From Caulobacter segnis ATCC 21756 (GTDB lineage Bacteria; Pseudomonadota; Alphaproteobacteria; Caulobacterales; Caulobacteraceae), in assembly GCF_000092285.1 (NCBI RefSeq), contig NC_014100.1:3968001-4032000 (forward strand): a DNA stretch of 64,000 nt, written 5' to 3'. Below the pieces are notes generated by a model that was not told the DNA's origin, made no database searches, and saw only the letters and a list, made by a program, of their open reading frames with translations. Positions 7,839 to 16,966 of this stretch are shown piece after piece. Made by a program: the position numbers and the translations under genes. Within the stretch, counting starts at the first letter, position 1; each line of letters begins with the position of its first letter.

Positions 7839-10265
7839 TTGCGTTCCACGATCAGCGCGTTCGTCGGTCGAGAAACGACCGCACTTTTGTCTCGGATGCT
7901 GCCCGCCTTGCCTGAGGCGATGGCCGGCCGTGTCCGCATGGAGCAGGTGCAGAGCATCCTGCGCATGACGCCCGTCATGATGGGCGCCAACATCATCATC
8001 GCCATCCTGGTCGCCCTGGCGGGCCACGGCAGCCCCCGCGCCGACAGCCTGATCATCTGGGCGTGCCTGGTGGTCGCCTACGCCCTTCTGGGCCTGCGCG
8101 GCTGGGTCGCCTCCCAGCGCCGGCGAAGCGCCAACCAGATCGTCTCCGCCCGCGGCGTGCGCCGCATCACCTGGCAGGCGGGCCTGCTGGGCGTCCTGTG
8201 GGCCGCTCTCCCGATCATGACCATGCCGGCCGAGCAGGGCTTCGAAGGCTCGATGCCGATGATGGTCGCCTCGGTGATCGCCGGCATGATCGGCTGCGGC
8301 GGTTTCGCCCTTCTGACCCTGCCGGCCGCGGCCATCGCCTATTCGACGCCGATGGCGCTGGGCGCGCTGTGGGCGCTGTCGACGAGCCACGACCCGATCC
8401 TCTACGCCCTGGGCGGGCTCCTGATCTTCTGCCACGCCGTCGTGGTCGCCTCGTGCCTGTCGCACGCCAGGATCTTCGTCGACCGCCTGCTCGCCGCCGA
8501 GGAGCTGGACACCCAGCGCCAGGTGGTCAGCCTGCTGCTCAGCGACTTCGAGGAAGGCGCCAGCGACTGGCTGTGGGAGGTCGACTGCCAAGGCCGCATG
8601 ACCTACGTCTCCGACCGCATGGTCGCCGCCGCGGGCGTCGAGCGGTCCAAGCTTCTGGGCCAGCCGATGTCGGACCTGTGCGGCGCCGCCGAGGGCCCCG
8701 ACGGCCCGGTCGCGGCCCTCTCGGCCCTGTTCGTCGAGCAGAAGACCTTCCGCGACGTCGTCGTCTCGATCGAGGTCGGCGAGCAGACCCATTGGTGGTC
8801 GCTCTCGGCCAAGCCCGTCCACGACCTGGACGGCCACTTCACCGGCTTCCGCGGCGTCGGCGCCGACATCACCCAGGCCCGCGAGGACCAGGCCCGCATC
8901 TCGCGCCTGGCCCACTACGACGTGCTGACCCAGCTGCCCAACCGCCTGTCGTTCCTGCAGGCCCTGAGCCGCGCCTGGACCGAGCACGGCCGCGGCGACC
9001 GCGAGCCGCGCGGCGCGGGCTGCGCCGTGCTGTGCCTGGACCTCGACCACTTCAAGGGCGTCAACGACAGCCTGGGCCATCCGATCGGCGACGACCTGCT
9101 GGTGCAGGCCTCGGCCCGCCTGCGCGACTGCGTCGGCGAGATGGGCCTGGTCGCTCGCCTGGGCGGCGACGAGTTCGCCGTCGTCGTGGCCCCCTCGCCC
9201 GGGGCCGAGGCCCTGGGGGAGCTGGCCCGCGACATCGTCGACAGCCTGTCGCGTCCCTATGACGTCCGTGGCAACCACGTCCTGATCGGCGCCAGCGTCG
9301 GCATCGCCGAGGCCCCGCTGCACGCCGACGATCCGGACGGCCTGCTGAAGAACGCCGATCTGGCGCTCTACCAGGCCAAGGGCGACGGCCGCGGCGCCTA
9401 TCGCTTCTTCGAGACATCGATGGACCTCTGGATCCAGCAGCGCCGCGAGCTGGAGATGGACCTGCGCGAAGCGCTGGAAAACGACGAGCTGAAGCTGTTC
9501 TTCCAGCCGCTGATGGGCCGCGACGGCAGCCAGATCACCGGCTTCGAGGCGCTGCTGCGCTGGCAGCATCCCCGCCGGGGCCTGGTCGCGCCGAACGAAT
9601 TCGTCGAGTGCGCCGAGCAATGGGGCCTGATCGGCAAGATCGGCGAATGGGTGCTGGCCGAGGCCTGCCGCACGGCGGCGACCTGGCCCTCGCCCATGAC
9701 CGTGGCCGTCAACCTCTCGCCCCACCAGTTCGCGTCCGGCGACCTCGTCGCCCAGGTGCGCAAGGCGCTGAAGGCCGCGCGCCTGGCCCCCTCGCGTCTG
9801 GAGCTGGAGATCACCGAGGGCCTGCTGCTGCAGGACAGCGCCACGACCCTGGACCAGCTGGCGCAGCTGAAGAAGCTGGGCGTGAAGATCGCCATGGACG
9901 ACTTCGGCACCGGCTATTCCAGCCTGTCGTATCTGTGGCGGTTCCCGTTCGACAAGATCAAGATCGACCGCTCGTTCGTGGCCGAGATGCAGGACAACGC
10001 GGCCATCGCCGACATCCTGCGGACCATCGCCCTGCTGGGCCAGACCCTGAACCTGGAGGTCACCGCAGAGGGCGTCGAGACCGCCGACCAGGCCAAGCTG
10101 CTGTCGGAGATGCGCTGCGACCACTTCCAGGGCTTCCTGTACGGCCGCCCGATGCCCGTCGGCGACATCCCCAGCTTCCTGATGGCCGCCACGGCCCGCC
10201 GCCTGCGCGGCGAGGACCGTGACTGGCTTGAGGGTGAGGACGGGGCCGAGGAGAGCTTCGGCTAG
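7839..10265 (+). CDS. Membrane-bound PAS-GGDEF-EAL cyclic-di-GMP enzyme
   Basis: The 808-residue protein has an N-terminal block of about five to six hydrophobic helices (residues ~40-220), a PAS-like region (~235-350), a GGDEF domain with an intact GGDEF motif near residue 444 and an EAL domain. The EAL domain keeps its signature residues: EALLRW, NLSPHQF, ELEITEG, MDDFGTGYSSL, KIDRSF and AEGVE. Both cyclase and phosphodiesterase activity are therefore possible. The product-inhibition RxxD motif is not at its usual five-residue distance before GGDEF. Such composite proteins tune c-di-GMP and hence motility and stalk development. The membrane block and PAS imply signal input. Confidence 0.92.
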   Translation: MRSTISAFVGRETTALLSRMLPALPEAMAGRVRMEQVQSILRMTPVMMGANIIIAILVALAGHGSPRADSLIIWACLVVAYALLGLRGWVASQRRRSANQIVSARGVRRITWQAGLLGVLWAALPIMTMPAEQGFEGSMPMMVASVIAGMIGCGGFALLTLPAAAIAYSTPMALGALWALSTSHDPILYALGGLLIFCHAVVVASCLSHARIFVDRLLAAEELDTQRQVVSLLLSDFEEGASDWLWEVDCQGRMTYVSDRMVAAAGVERSKLLGQPMSDLCGAAEGPDGPVAALSALFVEQKTFRDVVVSIEVGEQTHWWSLSAKPVHDLDGHFTGFRGVGADITQAREDQARISRLAHYDVLTQLPNRLSFLQALSRAWTEHGRGDREPRGAGCAVLCLDLDHFKGVNDSLGHPIGDDLLVQASARLRDCVGEMGLVARLGGDEFAVVVAPSPGAEALGELARDIVDSLSRPYDVRGNHVLIGASVGIAEAPLHADDPDGLLKNADLALYQAKGDGRGAYRFFETSMDLWIQQRRELEMDLREALENDELKLFFQPLMGRDGSQITGFEALLRWQHPRRGLVAPNEFVECAEQWGLIGKIGEWVLAEACRTAATWPSPMTVAVNLSPHQFASGDLVAQVRKALKAARLAPSRLELEITEGLLLQDSATTLDQLAQLKKLGVKIAMDDFGTGYSSLSYLWRFPFDKIKIDRSFVAEMQDNAAIADILRTIALLGQTLNLEVTAEGVETADQAKLLSEMRCDHFQGFLYGRPMPVGDIPSFLMAATARRLRGEDRDWLEGEDGAEESFG

Positions 10266-10272
10266 CGCCGAC

Positions 10273-10521
10273 TTAGCGCTTGCGGATCAGACCCAGCAGC
10301 CACAGCAGGATGACCGCGCCCAGCGTTGAGATCAGCAGGCTGCCCAGCAGTCCGAACATGTGGATGCCGAGCAGGCCGGCCACGAACGAACCGAGCAGCG
10401 CGCCGACCAGGCCGACGATCAGATTGGTCAGCAGGCCGTGATCGCGCTTCATGATCTTCTCGGCGATCCAGCCGGCCAGAATCCCGATGATGATCGCCCC
10501 GATGAAGCCGACGCCGTTCAT
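10273..10521 (-). CDS. GlsB/YeaQ/YmgE-type transglycosylase-associated membrane protein
   Basis: The 82-residue protein starts MNGVGFIGAIIIGILAGWIA and has three glycine-rich hydrophobic helices with the family's characteristic GxxAGxxA-like spacing. An upstream in-frame start would add a charged segment without family support; the chosen ATG has GGAG before it. Family members are stress-associated inner-membrane proteins whose molecular role is not established. Convergent with the GGDEF-EAL gene. Confidence 0.85.
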   Translation of the reverse strand: MNGVGFIGAIIIGILAGWIAEKIMKRDHGLLTNLIVGLVGALLGSFVAGLLGIHMFGLLGSLLISTLGAVILLWLLGLIRKR

Positions 10522-10592
10522 GATTTCGCTCTCCGCTTGGTGAGCTTCGTCAATGCGCGAGCTTAGCTTCCGGTTCATCCGCGGCCGCCGAG

Positions 10593-11771
10593 ATGCTACC
10601 CACCCTCATGGTCCATCCCGTCTTCGACAACCTGCCGACCACGATCTTCGAGCGCATGAGCGGCTTGGCCCGCCAGCACGGGGCGATCAATCTCGGCCAG
10701 GGCTTTCCGGACGACCAAGGCCCCCTGCCCGTCCGTGAGGCCGCCGCGCGGGCGCTGATCGAGGGCTCGAACCAGTATCCGCCGATGCGCGGCCTGCCGG
10801 CGCTGCGCGCCGCCGTCGCGGAGCACTATGGGCGGACGCAGGACCTGACGCTCGACCCCGAGACCGAGATCACCGTCACGTCCGGCGCGACCGAGGCCCT
10901 GGCGGCGGCGTTCCTGTCGCTGATCTCGCCCGGCGACGAGGTCGTGCTGTTCCAGCCGCTGTACGACGCCTACCTGCCGCTGGTGCGCCGGGCGGGCGGC
11001 GTTCCGCGCCTGGTGTCGCTGAAGCCCCCGCACTGGCGCTTTGACCGCGAGAGGCTCGAGGCGGCGTTCTCGCCGCGTACGAGGATGGTGGTGCTGAACA
11101 GCCCCCTGAACCCGGCCGGCGTCGTCACGCCCGACGAGGACCTGGCCCTGCTGGCCGAGTTCTGCGTCCGCCACGACGTGGTCGCGGTCTGTGACGAGGT
11201 CTGGGAGGCCGTGGTGTTCGACGGTCGCCGCCACCGGCCGCTGATGACCTTCCCCGGCATGCGCGAGCGGACGGTCAAGATCGGCTCGGCCGGCAAGCTG
11301 TTCGGCATGACCGGCTGGAAGGTCGGCTTCCTGTGCGCCGCCCCGCCCCTGACCCGCGCCCTGGCCGCCGCCCACCAGTTCCTGACCTTCACCACCCCGC
11401 CGAACCTGCAAGCGGGCGTGGCCTGGGGCCTGGAGCACCACCGCGCCTGGTTCGACGAGATGCCGGCCGCGCTGCAGCGCTCACGCGACCGCCTGACGGC
11501 TGGCCTGCGGGCCGCCGGCTATGTCGTTCTGGAGAGCCAGGGGACCTATTTCCTGAACGTCGACCTCGTCGCGTCAGGGATCGCGGAAAACGACGTCGCC
11601 TTCTGCGAGCGCTGCGTCACCGACTTCGGCGTCGCGGCGATTCCGGTCTCGGCGTTCTTCGCGGAGGACGCCGTGACCACCGTCGTTCGGCTGTGCTTCG
11701 CCAAGACCGACGCGACGCTGGACACGGCCGTGCAGCGCCTGGCGGCGGCCCGCGAGGCGATGACGGCCTAG
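10593..11771 (+). CDS. PLP-dependent class I/II aminotransferase
   Basis: A fold-type I aminotransferase of 392 residues. Visible signatures are INLGQGFPD near the N-terminus, TSGATEAL for phosphate binding, NSPLNPAGVV, VCDEVW and the Schiff-base lysine in IGSAGKLFGMTGWKVGF. The pattern resembles the methionine/kynurenine aminotransferase branch (YbdL-like), but substrate cannot be read from sequence. It is divergent from the small membrane-protein gene, and its start has no strong ribosome-binding site. Confidence 0.88.
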   Translation: MLPTLMVHPVFDNLPTTIFERMSGLARQHGAINLGQGFPDDQGPLPVREAAARALIEGSNQYPPMRGLPALRAAVAEHYGRTQDLTLDPETEITVTSGATEALAAAFLSLISPGDEVVLFQPLYDAYLPLVRRAGGVPRLVSLKPPHWRFDRERLEAAFSPRTRMVVLNSPLNPAGVVTPDEDLALLAEFCVRHDVVAVCDEVWEAVVFDGRRHRPLMTFPGMRERTVKIGSAGKLFGMTGWKVGFLCAAPPLTRALAAAHQFLTFTTPPNLQAGVAWGLEHHRAWFDEMPAALQRSRDRLTAGLRAAGYVVLESQGTYFLNVDLVASGIAENDVAFCERCVTDFGVAAIPVSAFFAEDAVTTVVRLCFAKTDATLDTAVQRLAAAREAMTA

Positions 11772-11797
11772 AACGTTCTCCGGGACGCGCGGCGCGC

Positions 11798-12004
11798 CTA
11801 GATGGCGAAGCCGTGCTCGCCGGAAACCCGGATCTGGCAGGCCTGGCCCTGCTGAATGTGCTCGCGCGCGCGCCGAGCCGCCGAGGCCTTGGCGATGTCC
11901 TTGTCGGCGGAGGCGCCGAAGAACACGCCGCCCTCCTCGGCCGCCCACAGGCCGTCGCTGCGGCAGACGGTGATGACGATGCGGTGGATGTCGGGCTTGC
12001 TCAT
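11798..12004 (-). CDS. Small hypothetical protein (68 aa)
   Basis: MSKPDIHRIVITVCRSDGLW, with a segment AARRAREHIQQGQACQIRV and a GEHGFAI end. The layout suggests a small alpha/beta domain of the type that carries short annotations only as domain of unknown function. It is soluble and has no signal peptide. It lies convergent to the aminotransferase gene and upstream of no obvious partner. Confidence 0.6.
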   Translation of the reverse strand: MSKPDIHRIVITVCRSDGLWAAEEGGVFFGASADKDIAKASAARRAREHIQQGQACQIRVSGEHGFAI

Positions 12005-12074
12005 GGGGCGCTCTCTGGGATGGGGGGATGCGCCACGGGGCGTGGAAGCCTCGTCGCGCCTGGGATGGGCGATG

Positions 12075-12377
12075 TCAGGACTTGGGCGCGTCGTCGTCCG
12101 ACGACGCGTCGGCTCCGCCCTGCTGGAGATAGGTCAGTCCCGCGGGCGTCGGACGCCAGCCGCCCGGACCGTGCCGCGCGAGGCCCAGCTGCGCCAGCGC
12201 CTGCGCGTCGCGGATGTTCACCGCGTCCAGATCGCCGGTGCGAATCCGGCGTTCCAGCTGGCGCAGCGCGCGTAGCGCCTCGGCCGACAGGCCGCGGCCG
12301 CCCTGGTCGCGCTCGGGCTCGGAGACAAGGCTGAGCCCAGCGGGGCGGGCGCGGTCGTCGTCGGGGTTGGACATCAT
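12075..12377 (-). CDS. Small hypothetical protein (100 aa)
   Basis: The central part (SAEALRALRQLERRIRTGDL to LARHGPGGWRPTPAGLTYL) looks like a small winged-helix-like helical region, flanked by charged, disordered ends. No known family recognised. Two adjacent ATG codons make the exact start uncertain by one residue. Part of a run of three small leftward genes. Confidence 0.5.
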   Translation of the reverse strand: MMSNPDDDRARPAGLSLVSEPERDQGGRGLSAEALRALRQLERRIRTGDLDAVNIRDAQALAQLGLARHGPGGWRPTPAGLTYLQQGGADASSDDDAPKS

Positions 12378-12395
12378 GGACTTCCGGCGGCCGGG

Positions 12396-12653
12396 TCAGA
12401 CCGTCGCCGACGCGCCAGATCGCCCTAGCGCGGGACGCGGGAGGGCGCGGAGGCGCGCGGCCATGTCGCGGCGCATGCCGCTCTCGCGGTCGGCGGGCGA
12501 GCGCGCGCCGGCGGGCGTGGCGAAAGCCGTCATCAGCGTCTGGTGCACGAGGAAGCGCGAGGCGTTGACGTCCAGCTGGAATCCATCGGCGAGCCGGTGC
12601 AGGTCGTGGGACAGGCTGACGATCTGCAGATGATCTTGATGACGAGCCGGCAT
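12396..12653 (-). CDS. Small hypothetical protein (85 aa)
   Basis: The chosen ATG (MPARHQDHLQIVSLSHDLH) follows an AAGGA ribosome-binding sequence. The middle segment FLVHQTLMTAF is reminiscent of region 2 of ECF sigma factors, but the protein is far too short to be one. First of three small leftward genes and next to an AT-rich upstream region with a palindrome. Confidence 0.5.
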   Translation of the reverse strand: MPARHQDHLQIVSLSHDLHRLADGFQLDVNASRFLVHQTLMTAFATPAGARSPADRESGMRRDMAARLRALPRPALGRSGASATV

Positions 12654-12745
12654 GATCGTTTCCTTCAATCGCCACGCATCGCGGAGGATGATCCGCACAA
12701 GCTTCACGGCGCCGAAACACAAGCAGCTTCAGCGTCGGAAAATTG

Positions 12746-12761
12746 TTCCGCTAGAGCGGAA
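12746..12761. repeat. Perfect palindrome with AGCGGAA arms
   Basis: TTCCGCTAGAGCGGAA is a 7-bp inverted repeat with a 2-base centre. It lies in a roughly 270-base intergenic region (12654-12924) that is unusually AT-rich for this genome, between divergent small genes. The same AGCGGAA arm recurs in the inverted repeat at 50343. Confidence 0.5.
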
Positions 12762-12924
12762 AATAATCTGGGGCGAAAATTCTCAAGAACCATGCGCCTT
12801 TTCCCCTCTGAATGATAGCAAAACCCATCAAGGGAATGTTTTTATTTACCTTTGAACCTTGGGTCGGCTGATGAATTGATGAGGAAGATCGCCACGGGCG
12901 ATGTTCTCACTTTCCGGATGCGCC

Positions 12925-13707
12925 ATGCTTTTTGAGGTCGAAGCCTCCCTCACCTACGACTTCCCCGAACCGTGCGAGGTGCTGCTGCTGGTCGAGGCCG
13001 CGCACGGCGCCGGCCAGACCGTGATTTCGGACGCCCTGACCTTCTGGCCGCCGGTCGAGGCCGTGCGCGTCGACGATCCGGTCACCGGCGAGCGCCGCAC
13101 CGTTTTCTCGGCGGCGGGCCGCGTGAACGCCCTTTATCGCGGCAGGATCGACGTGGCGCCGGACAGCCAGCCCCTGACGGACGCCGCCGAGATGGCGATC
13201 CGCGATCTTCCCAGCGACGTGCTGCCCTATCTCCGCGCCAGCCGCTACAGCCCCTCCGACCGGCTCCTGCGCTTTGTCGAGCGCGAGTTCGGCGGCCTCA
13301 AGGGCGGCCCCAAGGTCGAGGCGATCCTGAGCTGGATCGCCCATCACGTGGACTACGAGGCCGGCGTCAGCCACTCGGGCACCACCGCGATCGACACCTT
13401 CATCGATCGCGCCGGCGTCTGCCGCGACTTCAGCCATCTGGTCATCGCCCTGTGCCGGGCTGCCAATGTCCCGGCGCGCGCGGTCAGCGCCTACGCCTGG
13501 AAGCTGGAGCCGCCCGATCTCCACGCGGTGGCCGAGGTGTTCGTGGGCGGCCGCTGGCGGCTCGTCGACGCCACGGGCCTGGCGCCCATCGACGGCCTGG
13601 TCCGGGTGGCCACCGGCCGGGACGCCGCCGACATCGCCTTCATGACGATCTTTGGAAGCGCTTATCTCGTCGAGCAGCACTTCAGGATCGACAAGGTCGG
13701 CGGCTAG
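12925..13707 (+). CDS. Transglutaminase-like cysteine protease family protein
   Basis: The 260-residue protein has the transglutaminase-like triad: Cys in RAGVCRDFSH, His in PPDLHAVAEVFV and Asp in RLVDATG. The N-terminal half (FEVEASLTYDFPEPCEVLLL) is the beta domain that usually precedes it. I start at MLFEVEASL because CCGGA is well spaced there and the eight residues gained from the earlier ATG at 12901 look non-conserved. Members are thought to be proteases or peptidases; substrate unknown. Confidence 0.82.
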   Translation: MLFEVEASLTYDFPEPCEVLLLVEAAHGAGQTVISDALTFWPPVEAVRVDDPVTGERRTVFSAAGRVNALYRGRIDVAPDSQPLTDAAEMAIRDLPSDVLPYLRASRYSPSDRLLRFVEREFGGLKGGPKVEAILSWIAHHVDYEAGVSHSGTTAIDTFIDRAGVCRDFSHLVIALCRAANVPARAVSAYAWKLEPPDLHAVAEVFVGGRWRLVDATGLAPIDGLVRVATGRDAADIAFMTIFGSAYLVEQHFRIDKVGG

Positions 13708-13710
13708 GCC

Positions 13711-13983
13711 ATGCCCAGGCGGCTCCATGGAGGACAGAGTCCGCCCCCGGGCCTGGGGCCTTTCAGCTACAGCTTCCGCCCCAGTCCGGCGGGACGTGGC
13801 GGCGCGATCCTGATCCGTGGTCCCGAAGGCGCCCCGCCTCCCGCTCCGGGGGACCTGCTCACCCTGGCCCTCGACGATGATCGCGACGCCCAGTTCGAAG
13901 TGACCGAGATCACGAACGCCGCCGACGGCTGGTGGGCCAGCTGCGAGCGCAGGGGCCGCTCCGACGGCGAGGATGGCGACTGA
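13711..13983 (+). CDS. Small hypothetical protein (90 aa)
   Basis: It starts three bases after the transglutaminase-like stop, consistent with translational coupling. The N-terminus is proline/glycine/arginine rich; the C-terminal half (LLTLALDDDRDAQFEVTEI) could form a small beta domain ending in an acidic tail. No family recognised. Third-position GC bias supports coding. Confidence 0.5.
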   Translation: MPRRLHGGQSPPPGLGPFSYSFRPSPAGRGGAILIRGPEGAPPPAPGDLLTLALDDDRDAQFEVTEITNAADGWWASCERRGRSDGEDGD

Positions 13984-14047
13984 GCGGACGGCGGCGGGCG
14001 GTCATCGCCAAGGGCGGATTGGGAGATGAATACGCGTCAGGGAAAGG

Positions 14048-14140
14048 CTATCGACGTCCGCGATTCATAAAGACGACGATGAGCGCCCCACTGATCGCCA
14101 CGAGGACCGCGATCCAGCTAGCGGGTGTGAAGTCGGACAT
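14048..14140 (-). CDS. Very small membrane protein (30 aa)
   Basis: Reads MSDFTPASWIAVLVAISGAL then IVVFMNRGRR: a short polar head, one hydrophobic helix and a basic, membrane-anchoring tail. A GGAGG ribosome-binding site stands upstream of the ATG at ideal spacing. The remaining intergenic sequence (13984-14249) holds nothing else that I can see. Confidence 0.55.
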   Translation of the reverse strand: MSDFTPASWIAVLVAISGALIVVFMNRGRR

Positions 14141-14249
14141 TGGAGCCTCCAGCGCAGGGAGTGGAAGCGAGCGGCCTTCCATCTCGCTATGCTACCCGCC
14201 TAAGCGAACTTTCGGAACGCCCCACAAGGGTGGGAAAGTTGACATTCGC

Positions 14250-14579
14250 CTAGTGGGCGGAGGCCTTGGAAAACACGTTCATCACCACGACGCCTATCAC
14301 TATGAGAGCCATGCCGATCAACGCAGGTGCGTCCAACTTTTGCCCCTGCAACGCCCATGCAGCTAGCGAGATCAGGACGATGCCGACGCCTGACCAGATA
14401 GCGTACGCGATGCCCGTCGGAATGACCTTCAGCGTTTGCGATAGGAAGAAGAAGGCAACGCCGTAACCTATCACGGTCACCACGCTCCAAAGCGGCTTTG
14501 TAAAGCCGGCTGATTGCTTCATCGCCGTGGTTGCGACGACTTCGGAAACGATGGCGACCGCTAGTAGGAGGTATTTCAT
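14250..14579 (-). CDS. Small multidrug resistance (SMR) family efflux protein
   Basis: The 109-residue protein has four hydrophobic helices and the family's membrane-embedded glutamate in helix 1 ([14 protein letters not shown]). It also has the [14 protein letters not shown] helix 3 typical of the EmrE/QacE/Sug subfamily. Such proteins exchange protons for cationic hydrophobic compounds or guanidinium. The exact substrate is unknown. Single leftward gene. Confidence 0.92.
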   Translation of the reverse strand: MKYLLLAVAIVSEVVATTAMKQSAGFTKPLWSVVTVIGYGVAFFFLSQTLKVIPTGIAYAIWSGVGIVLISLAAWALQGQKLDAPALIGMALIVIGVVVMNVFSKASAH

Positions 14580-14660
14580 GGGGCGTCCCTACCACAGGCT
14601 TTAAGGTGAAAATCTGACGGCGGTGGCCGCGCAGCGAACGCCCTGGATGTCCGCTAGGAG

Positions 14661-15296
14661 CTATTTCGCGCTCTTCTGCGCTGCGCCATGGAAATCCATC
14701 AACGCCCCATAGGCGGGGACCACGTGGTCGACCATGACCTGGGCGAAGTCCATCGCTTCCGGACGATCCCAGGTCTTCATGACCTCGGACATCAGCGCGA
14801 AGGTGTCGATCGGCATCGCGCCGGCCTGCGTGACCCGGGCGATCGTGAGGTCGGTCGCCATCTGGGACAGGTTACCCGAGGCGTCCACGATGCAGAACAC
14901 CTTGTACCCTTCGGCAAGGGCGCTGAGGGCGGGCAAAGCCATGCAAATGCTGGTCAGCGTGCCGGCGATGAGCAGGGTCTTGCGCTTGGTGCTCTCGACG
15001 GCTTCAACAAAGGGACGGTGATCCCACGCGTTGATCGGCCCGTTGCGCGGAACGTGCACCGCGTCGGGATTGCTCTGATGGATCTCGGGAATGATCGGAC
15101 CGTTCGGACCGTCGGGAACGGACGCCGTCGTGATGGTCGGGATCTTGGCGATCCGCGCCACCTTCGCCAGCGTAACCACGTTGTTGCGCAGGGTCGTAAA
15201 ATCCATATCGCGAACCAGCTGGAACAGTCCGCTCTGGTGATCGATCAGCAGCAGGACGGCGTCGTCGGCGTCGATCATCCACTTGTTCGAGGTCAT
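14661..15296 (-). CDS. Isochorismatase-family cysteine hydrolase (YcaC-like)
   Basis: A 211-residue alpha/beta hydrolase with the family nucleophile region [19 protein letters not shown], an early Asp (LLLIDHQ) and a Lys following (KRKTLLIAG), making the Asp-Lys-Cys triad. It resembles YcaC-type hydrolases, whose substrates are poorly known. It is the last gene of a leftward run with a pirin and a DoxX gene. This set recurs in many proteobacteria next to a LysR regulator and is often linked to oxidative or electrophile stress. Confidence 0.88.
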   Translation of the reverse strand: MTSNKWMIDADDAVLLLIDHQSGLFQLVRDMDFTTLRNNVVTLAKVARIAKIPTITTASVPDGPNGPIIPEIHQSNPDAVHVPRNGPINAWDHRPFVEAVESTKRKTLLIAGTLTSICMALPALSALAEGYKVFCIVDASGNLSQMATDLTIARVTQAGAMPIDTFALMSEVMKTWDRPEAMDFAQVMVDHVVPAYGALMDFHGAAQKSAK

Positions 15297-15458
15297 GGTG
15301 TTTCCTTTGTCTTAGGGGGCTGGAAAAGCTGCGGCTCCGCAGCGGGGAGGTGCAGTCTCGACCGCGCCTGTTGGCTTTCAGATGCGTTCAGGCGGCGCGC
15401 GTCAGGGAAAGACGAGCTCGCCCTCATCGCCCGGGGGCTCGCGCCCCCAGGCGAGAGT

Positions 15459-16304
15459 TCAGAGGCGGCCCTTGGCCACGAGGGTGTCGCGGATCTCATC
15501 GATCCGAGCCTCGCCGGCCTGGAGGGCTTCGGCGGAGGTGTGGACGGAGTAGTAGCCGAGCACGAGATCGTGCGGGTGGCGCACCGCCGAGCCAAGCATG
15601 AACTCGGTGTCGGTGAGGGCCTTGAACTCGACGGGATCGGCGCCGGGCTCAAAGACGACGATTTCGCCGTGATCGAGCGTCTCGTGTGAGGCCTCGACAG
15701 CTCCCTTGCCCAGCGCAATCCACAGGACCGAGTGGTCTTGCGGCGGCGCGTACCGCCAGGTCTCGCCGGCCTTGAGGCGGACCGCCAGATAGTTGATCGG
15801 GGACGGGGCTTCGATGGCGCTGGCGCCGCCGCCATAGCGGCCCAGAAGCACCCGGGCGGGACCCACCTGAGGGATATCGGCCGCGCCCTGGTAGAGGCTT
15901 TCGGAGGCGCCCAGTTCCAGGTGCGGCGGCAGCGCCACCCAGAGCTGAAAGCCGCGTGTCCGACCGGGGTCGCCGGCGCCGCCGGAATGCCAGACCCCCT
16001 TGCCGGCGCGCATCCATTCCACGCCGCCGGCGCGCAGGATGCCGGTGGCGCCATTGGTGTCCTCGTAGCTGATGCTGCCTTCGGCGATGTAGGTGAGCGT
16101 GGCCAGGCCCGAGTGGGGATGCAGGCCAAAGTTGGGGAAACGATCGGCTTTGCTGTCGAGCAGGTCCAGGAAGACGAAGGGCTTCAGGATCTCGCCCAGG
16201 TCTCCGGGGCTCATCAACCGCGTGACGGCCCCATGGGTTCGGCCGCGGGTGCGGTGGATGATTTGGCGCGGAGGGGGGCTGGCGACGTGGATGGCTGCGG
16301 ACAT
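15459..16304 (-). CDS. Pirin family protein
   Basis: A bicupin with the metal-ligand signature FPNFGLHPHSGLATLTYI and a later Glu (GGVEWMRAGKGVWHS), as in pirins that bind Fe and can show quercetinase activity. The start at MSAAIHVAS has GAGG upstream; the in-frame extension lacks family similarity. Second gene of the DoxX-pirin-isochorismatase run, 71 bases after the DoxX gene. Confidence 0.92.
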   Translation of the reverse strand: MSAAIHVASPPPRQIIHRTRGRTHGAVTRLMSPGDLGEILKPFVFLDLLDSKADRFPNFGLHPHSGLATLTYIAEGSISYEDTNGATGILRAGGVEWMRAGKGVWHSGGAGDPGRTRGFQLWVALPPHLELGASESLYQGAADIPQVGPARVLLGRYGGGASAIEAPSPINYLAVRLKAGETWRYAPPQDHSVLWIALGKGAVEASHETLDHGEIVVFEPGADPVEFKALTDTEFMLGSAVRHPHDLVLGYYSVHTSAEALQAGEARIDEIRDTLVAKGRL

Positions 16305-16375
16305 GACGACCTCGATGGAACGGAGGGAGGAAGGCTGTGCGTCGGGCCGGGGGAAGGCCCGACGCAAAGGGCTCG

Positions 16376-16807
16376 CTAGGCCGACTGGAGTCTGGAGCCG
16401 GCCTGAGCGCCGGATCGGCGGGCCAGCAGGGCGTCCACGGCGAACTTGCCGCCACCGAACGCCACGACCTGCAGCAGGCCGCCGACGATGGCGATGTTCT
16501 TCATGAAGTGGATCATCTGGTTCTGGTCGGCGAAGTTGTTGTGGAAGATCACGGCGGTCGCCAGGGTGAAGCCCGCCAGGCCGATGGCTACGAGACGGGT
16601 GCGAACACCGGCGATCAGCAGGGCGCCGCCAAGGGTTTCGACAGCCGCAGCCACCGCGAAGGCGACGACAGGGGCCGGCAGGCCGACCGAGGCGATGTAG
16701 CCTTGGGTGGCGCCCGGGGCGGCCAGTTTGGAAAGGCCGCTCATCAGGAAGAGCCCGCCGATCAGGATGCGACCGGCCAGGGCGACGGCGTCATAGGGCT
16801 TGGACAT
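16376..16807 (-). CDS. DoxX family membrane protein
   Basis: The 143-residue protein has four hydrophobic helices and the DoxX signatures RILIGGLFLMSGLSKL near the N-terminus and FHNNFADQNQMIHFMKN. DoxX proteins are inner-membrane proteins associated with redox-stress systems. First gene of the leftward three-gene run, divergent from a LysR regulator across a 159-base gap, implying that regulator controls it. Confidence 0.9.
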   Translation of the reverse strand: MSKPYDAVALAGRILIGGLFLMSGLSKLAAPGATQGYIASVGLPAPVVAFAVAAAVETLGGALLIAGVRTRLVAIGLAGFTLATAVIFHNNFADQNQMIHFMKNIAIVGGLLQVVAFGGGKFAVDALLARRSGAQAGSRLQSA

Positions 16808-16966
16808 AGGTTTGATCCTTCGATTGGTCGTCGGATCATTGGCTCCCGCGACCGAGCTTCAGAAGGTGGTGTCCGCTCGCTGCGGTGTTGGCCACGAGCT
16901 CAAGGTAGCTATTTCTATCCGTCAAAAAACTCGTAAAATACTGGCCAGATCGTTCAGGAGATTTGA

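Noticed and set aside
12396..12653. ECF sigma-factor fragment
   Set aside because: The resemblance is limited to one short helix (FLVHQTLMTAF), with no region 4, and the gene looks intact rather than broken.
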